Below are positions 1 to 5,668 of a stretch of DNA of 5,903 nt, piece by piece. The position numbers and the translations under genes are program-made. Under the pieces are notes generated by a model. That model was not told the origin of the DNA and searched no databases. It saw only the letters and a list, made by a program, of their open reading frames with translations. The DNA comes from Burkholderiales bacterium (GTDB lineage: Bacteria; Pseudomonadota; Gammaproteobacteria; Burkholderiales; SG8-39). How positions within the stretch are numbered: the first letter of the stretch is position 1; every line of letters starts with the position of its first letter. The stretch lies in NCBI GenBank assembly GCA_027457185.1, contig DAIDTN010000180.1, positions 1-5,903 on the forward strand. The letters are read 5' to 3'.

Positions 1-1739
<1,739 letters not shown>

Positions 1740-1748
1740 AACAGCTCC

Positions 1749-1804
1749 AGTTCAGGATGCAGGAGTCAGAATTCGGAAATCAGGGGTCACAAGACAGGAA
1801 TCAG
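1749..1804. repeat. Degenerate 7-base tandem repeat tract, eight units
   Basis: The rplL-rpoB spacer contains eight contiguous 7-base units on the plus strand, starting at 1749, 1756, 1763, 1770, 1777, 1784, 1791 and 1798. Six end in CAG (for example gatgcag, gagtcag); the other two end in CGG and CAC. The consensus is NNNTCAG, which is CTGANNN in the direction of transcription. The phase is kept exactly for 56 bases. The tract lies between the attenuator and the rpoB ribosome binding site, so it would be transcribed as rpoB leader. Units of the same type occur at 2918-2945 and 5641-5668. This resembles the short heptameric repeat tracts scattered through intergenic DNA in several bacterial groups. 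Function is unknown. Confidence 0.75.
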
Positions 1805-1869
1805 CGATGCGAAATACCATCAGTTTGATCTCTCTCTTCAAGCCTCTAGGCAACTTGTCGTTAATTCTC

Positions 1870-1920
1870 AAAAAGGCAAAGGGCCGGCAGCCCGAATGCG
1901 CGGCTGCCAGCCCGATTGCC
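1870..1920 (-). terminator. Hairpin plus U-run between rplL and rpoB (probable attenuator)
   Basis: In the transcribed minus strand the RNA folds into a long hairpin starting eight bases after the rplL stop. The outer stem GGCAA/UUGCC pairs 1916-1920 with 1875-1879. After a small internal loop, GGGC/GCCC pairs 1910-1913 with 1881-1884. Next come a U-G wobble (1909, 1885) and a perfect 7-bp stem GGCAGCC/GGCUGCC (1902-1908 with 1886-1892), closed by a 9-base loop. Five U residues follow at once (1870-1874). This is the form of an intrinsic terminator. In E. coli a partial terminator occupies the same place, so that rpoBC is transcribed less than rplJL. Because rpoB lies in the same direction with no clear promoter of its own, partial read-through is the likely role (inference). 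Confidence 0.85.
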
Positions 1921-1927
1921 GTGACGC

Positions 1928-2308
1928 TTATTTCATCTCGGCTTTGGCGCCGGCTTCAGTCAGCTGCTTGACGATGTCTTCCGCATCTTTCTTTGCAATG
2001 CCTTCTTTTACCGCCTTGGGCGCGCCATCAACCAGGTCTTTGGCTTCCTTCAGACCCAGGCCGGTGATCGCGCGGACCACCTTGATGACGTTGACCTTGC
2101 TCTCGCCGCATGCGTTGAGCATAACCGTGAATTCGGTCTGCTCTTCCGCGGCCGGGGCGGCGGCGCCCGCAGCGGCCGGAGCGGCCACCGCGACCGCAGC
2201 AGCGGCCGACACGCCGAATTTCTCTTCCATTTCCTTGATCAGGGTGGAGAGTTCCAGCACGGTCATGTTCGAGATTGCGTCGAGTAGTTCTGCTCTTGCG
2301 ATTGCCAT
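1928..2308 (-). CDS. rplL: 50S ribosomal protein L7/L12
   Basis: L7/L12 forms the flexible stalk dimers that recruit EF-Tu, EF-G and other translation GTPases to the ribosome. The 126-residue product matches the family's usual length of about 120-128. Residues 1-34 are the dimerisation domain, with MEEKFGVSAAAA at 27-38. Residues 35-54 are the Ala/Pro-rich hinge. Residues 57-126 are the globular factor-binding domain, including VIKVVRAITGLGLKEAKDLV at 74-93, the helix pair that contacts GTPases. The start is fixed by ATG at 2308-2306 and an AGGAG at 2316-2320, seven bases upstream. The 62-base gap from rplJ has no terminator, so the two should be cotranscribed. The hinge is rich in Ala repeats, which makes this stretch low complexity. 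Family assignment is certain. Confidence 0.98.
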   Translation of the reverse strand: MAIARAELLDAISNMTVLELSTLIKEMEEKFGVSAAAAVAVAAPAAAGAAAPAAEEQTEFTVMLNACGESKVNVIKVVRAITGLGLKEAKDLVDGAPKAVKEGIAKKDAEDIVKQLTEAGAKAEMK

Positions 2309-2370
2309 TTGTTGACTCCTGAATGTTTAGTCGTTTGGATCGTTGATGACTGGTACGGAAGTGTGGAAGG

Positions 2371-2901
2371 CTATGCGACCGCTTGCTCTTTCTGATCGCG
2401 AACCGCCGCGAGAGCGCGCACAAATTTCGTTGGCACCTCGTTCAGCGTCTGCACGAATTTGACCGTCGGCGCCTGCATAGTACCGAGCAGGGTCGCGAGC
2501 AACTGTTCACGGCTGGGCATGTTGGCGAGCGCGGTGACTTCCTTGGCGGAAATAACCGAGTTCGGCAGGCCCCCGGCTTTGATCACGAAATTCTCGTTAG
2601 CCTTGGCAAAATCGTTCAGCACCTTGGCGCTGGCAACCGGGTCGGACGATATGCCGTAGACCAGCGGGCCGACCATCTTTTCGGCCAGCTTGTCGAACGG
2701 CGTGTCTTTCACGGCGCGTCGCACCAGGGTGTTTTTCAGCACGCGCAGGTACACGCCCGCCTTGCGCGCCTTGGCGCGCAAATCGGTCATGACACCCACT
2801 TCCAGACCACGGTACTCAGCGACGATAATCGCCTGCGCCTTGCCTACCTGCGCGGATACTTCGGCGACCACCGCCTTCTTTTGTTCAAGATTGAGACCCA
2901 A
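2371..2901 (-). CDS. rplJ: 50S ribosomal protein L10 (TTG start)
   Basis: L10 anchors the L7/L12 dimers to the L11-binding region of 23S rRNA. The 176-residue product shows the N-terminal family signature LNLEQKKAVVAEVS, then IIVAEYRGLEV (25-35) and the conserved VLKNTLVRRAV (54-64). A linker follows, then a C-terminal helix (about 158-176) on which L12 dimers dock. The start is TTG at 2901-2899. It is supported by the family N-terminus and by a perfect AGGAGGT at 2913-2907, with six bases between AGGAGG and the TTG. No in-frame ATG occurs before codon 38, which lies well inside the fold. In E. coli the L10-L12 complex represses this transcript through its leader; the long leader upstream is compatible with that but I cannot point to the site. 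The stop is TAG at 2371-2373. Confidence 0.97.
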   Translation of the reverse strand: MGLNLEQKKAVVAEVSAQVGKAQAIIVAEYRGLEVGVMTDLRAKARKAGVYLRVLKNTLVRRAVKDTPFDKLAEKMVGPLVYGISSDPVASAKVLNDFAKANENFVIKAGGLPNSVISAKEVTALANMPSREQLLATLLGTMQAPTVKFVQTLNEVPTKFVRALAAVRDQKEQAVA

Positions 2902-2913
2902 GGTCTACCTCCT
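2902..2913 (-). promoter_or_regulatory. Consensus Shine-Dalgarno for the TTG start of rplJ
   Basis: AGGAGGT at 2913-2907 is a full anti-16S match, with AGGAGG placed six bases before the TTG codon. It decides the start of rplJ, because no ATG or GTG gives the conserved L10 N-terminus. A strong site with a weak initiation codon suggests that initiation is tuned rather than simply maximal (inference). Confidence 0.85.
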
Positions 2914-2917
2914 GTTA

Positions 2918-2945
2918 AATGCGGAACTCAGAGTCCAGAATACGG
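2918..2945. repeat. Degenerate 7-base repeat tract, four units
   Basis: Four contiguous 7-base plus-strand units start at 2918, 2925, 2932 and 2939 (for example aactcag, agtccag). Two end in CAG and two in CGG. The consensus and strand match the eight-unit tract before rpoB. The tract ends just before the rplJ Shine-Dalgarno, so it is transcribed as 5' leader. Confidence 0.6.
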
Positions 2946-3070
2946 ACCGGGCGCGGCACCGGGGTGCTTGCCCGCTCTGCACTTTGCATTCCTCGTCCTG
3001 CGTTACGTTGCGGCGACCTTACATTCAGGAAATGATCCTGTATTGGGGTGCGCCATCTGCGTTGGGCATT

Positions 3071-3117
3071 GCGGATGATGGCCGATGCGCAATGAACGAA
3101 ACTATCCGCTGCGCATC
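3071..3117 (-). repeat. Two interleaved inverted repeats in the rplJ leader
   Basis: An 8-bp perfect inverted repeat pairs GATGCGCA at 3084-3091 with TGCGCATC at 3110-3117. A second, 6 bp long, pairs GCGGAT at 3071-3076 with ATCCGC at 3104-3109. The arms alternate (a, b, a', b') and a' directly abuts b'. In RNA this is either a choice between two hairpins or a pseudoknot. With no linking base between the adjacent arms, mutually exclusive hairpins are sterically more likely. A regulatory switch is possible but unproven. Confidence 0.55.
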
Positions 3118-3261
3118 CTTCCAGCACCCGCTACCGATTAAGCTTTCGGGCAATTCGCCGTGTCGGATATTGGTTTCCCGCAACCCGCCACCGCTCGCCC
3201 TCGAACCCCAACGGTCTTTGATAACCCGTCGCGGCGATGTTCTGCCGCAGCGGCCCAAAGC

Positions 3262-3289
3262 TCTGTCCCCGCGCAAGCGGGGATCCATA
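3262..3289. repeat. Palindromic dispersed-repeat-like element after rplA
   Basis: The plus strand carries CCCCGC (3267-3272), GCAA, then GCGGGG (3277-3282), followed by ATCCA. This is the core of the widespread 'ATTCCCGCG..AGCGGGAATCC' family of small palindromic repeats, seen as dRS3 in Neisseria and as similar elements in many proteobacteria. Spurious translations of such elements typically read VPAQAGIH or MDPRLRGD, and both appear here. It starts six bases after the rplA stop codon. No T-run follows in the minus direction, so it is not a standard terminator. It may protect the 3' end of upstream mRNA (inference). One copy is visible in this window. Confidence 0.65.
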
Positions 3290-3294
3290 TCCTC

Positions 3295-4002
3295 TTAGCC
3301 GTTAACGCTCGCGACATCCACGCGGATGCCCGGGCCCATGGTGCTAGACACCGATAGTTTTTGCAGGTAAATCCCCTTGCTGGTGGCAGGCTTGGCCTTG
3401 TTCAGCGCTTCCACCAGCGCCTTCAGGTTTTCGCACAATGCCTCAGGCGCAAAGGAAGCCAAACCGATCGTGCATTGCACGATGCCGGCCTTGTCAGCGC
3501 GGTACTGCACCTGGCCGGCCTTGGCGTTTTTCACCGCGTTGGCAACATCCGGCGTCACCGTTCCGACCTTCGGGTGCGGCATCCGGCCGCGCGGACCCAG
3601 TATCTGGCCCAGTTGGCCCACGATACGCATGGTGTCGGGACTGGCGATGAGCACGTCAAAATCCATCTTGCCGGCCTTGATCTGCTCGGCCAGATCTTCC
3701 ATGCCGACGAGATCGGCGCCGGCAGTCTTGGCCGCGGCGGCCTTGTCACCCTGCGCGAACACCGCTACGCGCACTTTCTTGCCGGTACCCGCGGGCAGCA
3801 CCACCGAGCCGCGCACGGTCTGGTCCGATTTCTTGGCATCGATGCCAAGGTTGACCGCAACATCCACCGATTCGTCGAATTTGGCGGTGGCCGCCTGCTT
3901 CATCAATTTCATCGCGTCCAGTGCCGGATAGGCCTTGTTGCGCTCGACCAGATTGGCGGTGGCCTTCTGGCGTTTGGAGAGTTTTGCGGCTACTTGGTTC
4001 AT
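3295..4002 (-). CDS. rplA: 50S ribosomal protein L1
   Basis: L1 forms the mobile stalk near the E site that helps release deacylated tRNA, and it represses the L11 operon by binding its leader mRNA. The 235-residue product has the usual length. Conserved blocks are TAKFDESVDVAVNLGIDAKK (39-58), VRVAVFAQG (77-85), ADLVGMEDL (96-104) and a GQILGPRG..P.PKVGTVTP segment at 132-151. The start ATG (4002-4000) overlaps the rplK stop TGA (4001-3999) in ATGA. GGAGGG at 4014-4009, inside the last rplK codons, is its ribosome binding site. This start adds a few residues relative to the E. coli N-terminus. Oddity: residues 140 and 143 are Arg and His where the family normally reads GPRGLMPNPK, so the segment becomes GPRGRMPHPK. 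Identification is certain; the two substitutions need read-level confirmation. Confidence 0.98.
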   Translation of the reverse strand: MNQVAAKLSKRQKATANLVERNKAYPALDAMKLMKQAATAKFDESVDVAVNLGIDAKKSDQTVRGSVVLPAGTGKKVRVAVFAQGDKAAAAKTAGADLVGMEDLAEQIKAGKMDFDVLIASPDTMRIVGQLGQILGPRGRMPHPKVGTVTPDVANAVKNAKAGQVQYRADKAGIVQCTIGLASFAPEALCENLKALVEALNKAKPATSKGIYLQKLSVSSTMGPGIRVDVASVNG

Positions 4003-4433
4003 TTCACGCCCTCCACGATCACGCCCATGGAACGCGCGCTGCCGGCGATGGTGCGCACGGCTGCGTCCAGGTCCGACGCGGTCAGATCGGGCATCTTGGC
4101 CTTGGCGATTTCCTCGGCCTGGGCGCGCGTCAGTTTGCCCACCTTGTCGGTATGCGGCACCTTGCTGCCCTTGTCGATGCCGGCCGCCTTCTTGATCAGC
4201 ACGCTCGCGGGCGGTGTCTTGATGACGAAGGTGAAGCTCTTGTCCGCAAACGCGGTGATCACTACCGGCAATGGAAGGCCGGGTTCCACCTTTTGCGTCT
4301 GCGCATTAAACGCCTTGCAGAACTCCATGATATTGAGGCCGCGCTGGCCCCGCGCCGGCCCGATCGGAGGGCTGGGGTTGGCTTTGCCTGCAGGAACCTG
4401 CAGCTTGATGAAGCCGACTATCTTCTTTGCCAT
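3999..4433 (-). CDS. rplK: 50S ribosomal protein L11
   Basis: L11 binds the GTPase-associated centre of 23S rRNA and is needed for factor-dependent GTP hydrolysis and for RelA activation; thiostrepton binds at its N-terminal domain. The 144-residue product carries IKLQVPAGKANPSPPIGPA (9-27), NIMEFCKAFNA (34-44), FADKSFTFVIKTPPASVLIK (62-81) and a C-terminal SARSMGVIVEG typical of betaproteobacteria. The Pro pair at 22-23, where resistance changes map in other species, is intact. Residue 28 is Arg (CGG at 4352-4350) where nearly all bacterial L11 proteins have Leu in GPALGQ. ATG at 4433-4431 follows AAGGAG at 4445-4440. The stop overlaps the rplA start by ATGA, which suggests translational coupling. 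The L1-site mimic lies directly upstream. Confidence 0.98.
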   Translation of the reverse strand: MAKKIVGFIKLQVPAGKANPSPPIGPARGQRGLNIMEFCKAFNAQTQKVEPGLPLPVVITAFADKSFTFVIKTPPASVLIKKAAGIDKGSKVPHTDKVGKLTRAQAEEIAKAKMPDLTASDLDAAVRTIAGSARSMGVIVEGVK

Positions 4434-4446
4434 ATGTCACTCCTTG

Positions 4447-4476
4447 CGGGTTCAAGCGGGCTGAAAGCCCTCCCCG
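4447..4476 (-). promoter_or_regulatory. L1-binding-site mimic in the rplK leader
   Basis: The transcribed strand folds into a lower helix CGGG/CCCG (4476-4473 with 4450-4447) and a 5' internal loop GA (4472-4471). Above these are an upper helix GGGCU/AGCCC (4470-4466 with 4462-4458), a UUC loop and a 3' internal loop GCUUGAA (4457-4451). The two helices joined by an asymmetric loop, with GA on the short side and a G..GAA stretch on the long side, match the L1 site of 23S rRNA and known L1-regulated mRNAs as I recall them. The fold ends one base before the AAGGAG of rplK, so bound L1 would block initiation of rplK and, through the ATGA overlap, of rplA. The fold is read directly; repression is by analogy with E. 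coli. Confidence 0.78.
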
Positions 4477-4500
4477 GTTAAACATCACACCAACTTCAAA

Positions 4501-4555
4501 GCGGTTTGCCGCAACAGCGGAAATGCCGCCGAGACAACATGTTCGCGCTCTGGGC
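4501..4555 (-). other. nusG-rplK spacer, clustered small hairpins
   Basis: Between the nusG stop and the L1 site there are three small stem-loops. GCGG/CCGC occurs at 4501-4512 and again at 4517-4529, with similar A/T-rich loops. A CGCGC/GCGCG stem with a TCTGG loop lies near 4544-4558. None is followed by a U-run, so none looks like an intrinsic terminator. I could not identify a convincing promoter for rplK here. Confidence 0.35.
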
Positions 4556-4575
4556 GCGTTCGCGACGGAACCGGC

Positions 4576-5109
4576 CTACGCCTTTTCCACCTGGCCGAAC
4601 TCCAACTCGACCGGTGTCGCACGGCCGAAAATCGTCACCGACACGCGCAACTTCGACTTGTCGTAGTTGACGTCCTCCACCATTCCATGAAAGTCGGTGA
4701 ACGGACCTTCCTTGACCCGCACTCCCTCGCCCACTTCGAACAGCACCTTGGGTTTGGGCTTTTCGACGCCCTCCTGCATCTGGTGCATGATGTTGGCGAC
4801 TTCCTTGACCGAAATCGGAGTCGGCTTGCTCGCGCTGCCGCCGACAAAACCGGTGACCTTGTTTGTGCTCTTCACCAGGTGCCAGGTCTCGTCGTCCATG
4901 TCCATTTCCACCAGCACGTAGCCGGGGAAAAACTTCCGCTCGGAAATGTTCTTCTGGCCGCCCTTCATCTCGACCACCTCTTCGGTGGGAACGAGGATCT
5001 TGCCAAATTTCTCCAGCATGCCGGCGCGCCGGATGCGGTCCTCGAGCGCGCGCTGCACCGACTTCTCGAAGCCGGAATAGGCGTGAACCACGTACCAGCG
5101 TTTGCTCAT
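4576..5109 (-). CDS. nusG: Transcription termination/antitermination factor NusG
   Basis: NusG binds RNA polymerase through its N-terminal domain. Through its C-terminal KOW domain it binds either Rho or ribosomal protein S10, linking transcription with termination or translation. The 177-residue product shows the start RWYVVHAYSGFEKSV (4-18), LVPTEEVVEMKGGQK (39-53), KFFPGYVLVEMDMDDETWHL (59-78) and VTGFVGG (85-91). The KOW part (about 124-177) includes VRVKEGPFTDF and VTIFGRATPVELEF. A longer frame opens upstream, but that extension lies wholly inside secE and has no family similarity. The ATG at 5109-5107 gives the conserved N-terminus and overlaps the secE stop by ATGA. GGAAG at 5119-5115 precedes it. 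His141 replaces the Asn usual in the KOW motif DFNG. Confidence 0.98.
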   Translation of the reverse strand: MSKRWYVVHAYSGFEKSVQRALEDRIRRAGMLEKFGKILVPTEEVVEMKGGQKNISERKFFPGYVLVEMDMDDETWHLVKSTNKVTGFVGGSASKPTPISVKEVANIMHQMQEGVEKPKPKVLFEVGEGVRVKEGPFTDFHGMVEDVNYDKSKLRVSVTIFGRATPVELEFGQVEKA

Positions 5110-5459
5110 AGTTTCTTCCAGCCCAGGATCACGTCGTACAACAGGTATTCCAGCGTCTTGTCGCTCACCCAAAGAAACACGGCCATGACGAGGACAAAAG
5201 CGAACACGATTCCGGCGGTCTGCAGCGACTCCTTGCGCGTCGGCCACACGACCTTCTTTACTTCGGTGATCGCGTCGCGCACAAACGCCAGGAACTGCTG
5301 TCCTGTAGCAGTAAACCATGCGACCGCAACCCCGGCTCCGGCGCCGGCCGCGATGGCGGCCAGACGCACTATCGCGGCGCTGTCGCCGAGGTAATAAAAC
5401 CCTGCCACGCCAGCGGCAAACAGCAGCGCAGCAAGTACCAGCTTGAATTTTTCAGCCAT
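5106..5459 (-). CDS. secE: Protein translocase subunit SecE
   Basis: SecE clamps SecY in the inner-membrane SecYEG translocon. The 117-residue product is the three-span form: hydrophobic segments at about 6-23, 29-49 and 81-103. The cytoplasmic amphipathic stretch before the last span carries the family hallmark EVKKVVWPTRKE (66-77). The frame is open further upstream, to 5537, but that start would run into the tRNA-Trp gene (5508-5583) and add non-homologous residues. ATG at 5459-5457, giving MAEKFKLVLAALL, is preferred. Its ribosome binding site is weak: ACGGA lies close to the ATG, and a better GGAG at 5473-5476 is 13 bases away. Both the secE-nusG coupling and the position after trpT are common in betaproteobacteria. 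Confidence 0.95.
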   Translation of the reverse strand: MAEKFKLVLAALLFAAGVAGFYYLGDSAAIVRLAAIAAGAGAGVAVAWFTATGQQFLAFVRDAITEVKKVVWPTRKESLQTAGIVFAFVLVMAVFLWVSDKTLEYLLYDVILGWKKL

Positions 5460-5471
5460 CGATCCGTCTCG

Positions 5472-5496
5472 GCTCCGTGCGAGGCATTTACGGAGC
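5472..5496 (-). other. Stem-loop between tRNA-Trp and secE
   Basis: A perfect 7-bp inverted repeat, GCTCCGT (5472-5478) and ACGGAGC (5490-5496), encloses an 11-base loop. It lies 11 bases past the CCA end of the tRNA in the direction of transcription and 12 bases before the secE ATG. No U-run follows, so it is not a standard terminator. It could mark an RNA processing point or stabilise the 5' end of the secE message after the tRNA is cut out (inference). Its 3' arm contains the only good GGAG ahead of secE. Confidence 0.5.
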
Positions 5497-5507
5497 GCTG
5501 TTAATAG

Positions 5508-5583
5508 TGGCAGGCCAAGAGGGCCTCGAACCCCCAACCTTCGGTTTTGGAGACCGACGCTCTGCCAATTGAGCTATTGGCCT
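5508..5583 (-). tRNA. trpT: tRNA-Trp (anticodon CCA)
   Basis: The 76-base minus-strand sequence folds as a complete cloverleaf. The acceptor stem is AGGCCAA/TTGGCCT (7 perfect pairs), followed by discriminator G and an encoded CCA at 5510-5508. The D arm is AGCTCAATTGGCAGAGC. The anticodon stem TCGGT/ACCGA carries the loop CTCCAAA, with anticodon CCA at 5550-5548. The T arm GGGGG/CCCTC has the loop TTCGAGG and a G-U pair also present in E. coli tRNA-Trp. It decodes UGG. Its place between tuf and secE is a conserved arrangement in many bacteria. The tRNA is probably cut from a longer transcript by RNase P and 3' nucleases. Confidence 0.98.
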
Positions 5584-5594
5584 GTAAATCAGGC

Positions 5595-5663
5595 AGAGTC
5601 TGGAGCTCGTGGGCTGGCAAGGGCCGGCCCGCGTGTTGCGCCAAGCTCTGACCTCCAGTCTCT
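5595..5663 (-). repeat. Long imperfect inverted repeat in the tuf-trpT spacer
   Basis: The outer arms 5595-5605 and 5653-5663 pair in 10 of 11 positions (AGAGTCTGGAG against CTCCAGTCTCT). Inside lies a second stem, 5611-5618 with 5623-5630, which pairs in 7 of 8 positions on the transcribed strand and includes the palindrome GGGCCGGCCC at 5621-5630. No U-run follows in the minus direction, so this is a structured spacer rather than a clear tuf terminator. Confidence 0.55.
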
Positions 5664-5668
5664 AACCT
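5641..5668. repeat. Degenerate 7-base repeat tract directly after tuf
   Basis: On the minus strand four 7-base units follow the tuf stop codon directly, starting at 5668, 5661, 5654 and 5647 (for example AGACTGG, AGGTCAG). They fit NNNTNRG, the same class as the NNNTCAG units in the rplJ and rpoB leaders but on the opposite strand. The tract is shorter and more degenerate than the one before rpoB, so assignment to the same family is less certain. Confidence 0.45.

Larger units (their letters stand above)
2902..3294 (-). promoter_or_regulatory. rplA-rplJ spacer, probable L10 operon leader
   Basis: This 393-base gap has no credible gene on either strand. From the rplA stop towards rplJ it holds a palindromic repeat (3262-3289) and a pair of interleaved inverted repeats (3071-3117). 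A small hairpin at 3026-3040 (CAGGA/TCCTG) follows; a further CAGGA in the transcript, at 3000-2996, could compete for the same arm. A GCAC/GTGC hairpin lies at 2957-2968, and a heptamer tract at 2918-2945. In proteobacteria this position carries the L10-L12-binding leader and often a secondary promoter. I see no convincing -35/-10 pair and cannot align the L10 binding motif with confidence, so the role rests on position and RNA-structure content. Confidence 0.5.

Noticed and set aside
1805..1868. Possible rpoB promoter (TTGAAG with TATTTC)
   Set aside because: The spacing is 19 bases and the -10 is poor. Cotranscription through the attenuator explains expression without it.
3071..3117. True H-type pseudoknot
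   Set aside because: The adjacent arms have no linking base to cross the groove, so alternative hairpins are more plausible; kept only as a possibility.
3025..3288. Small open frames in the rplA-rplJ gap, including one starting MDPRLRGD
   Set aside because: That start is the typical spurious translation of the palindromic repeat at 3262-3289; no ribosome binding site or family support was seen.
3262..3289. rplA terminator
   Set aside because: The hairpin is strong, but the minus strand continues GACAGAG with no U-run, and the sequence matches a dispersed-repeat type.
3361..4464. Long plus-strand open frame opposite rplA and rplK
   Set aside because: It is wholly antisense to two certain ribosomal protein genes and its composition is that of an antisense shadow.
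5110..5319. N-terminal extension of nusG
   Set aside because: The extension lies inside the secE coding sequence in another frame. The conserved NusG N-terminus begins at 5109.
4687..5394. Plus-strand open frame opposite nusG and secE
   Set aside because: It crosses two well-supported minus-strand genes and has no recognisable family.
5460..5537. N-terminal extension of secE
   Set aside because: It would begin inside the tRNA-Trp gene and adds residues unlike SecE. The ATG at 5459 gives the normal N-terminus.
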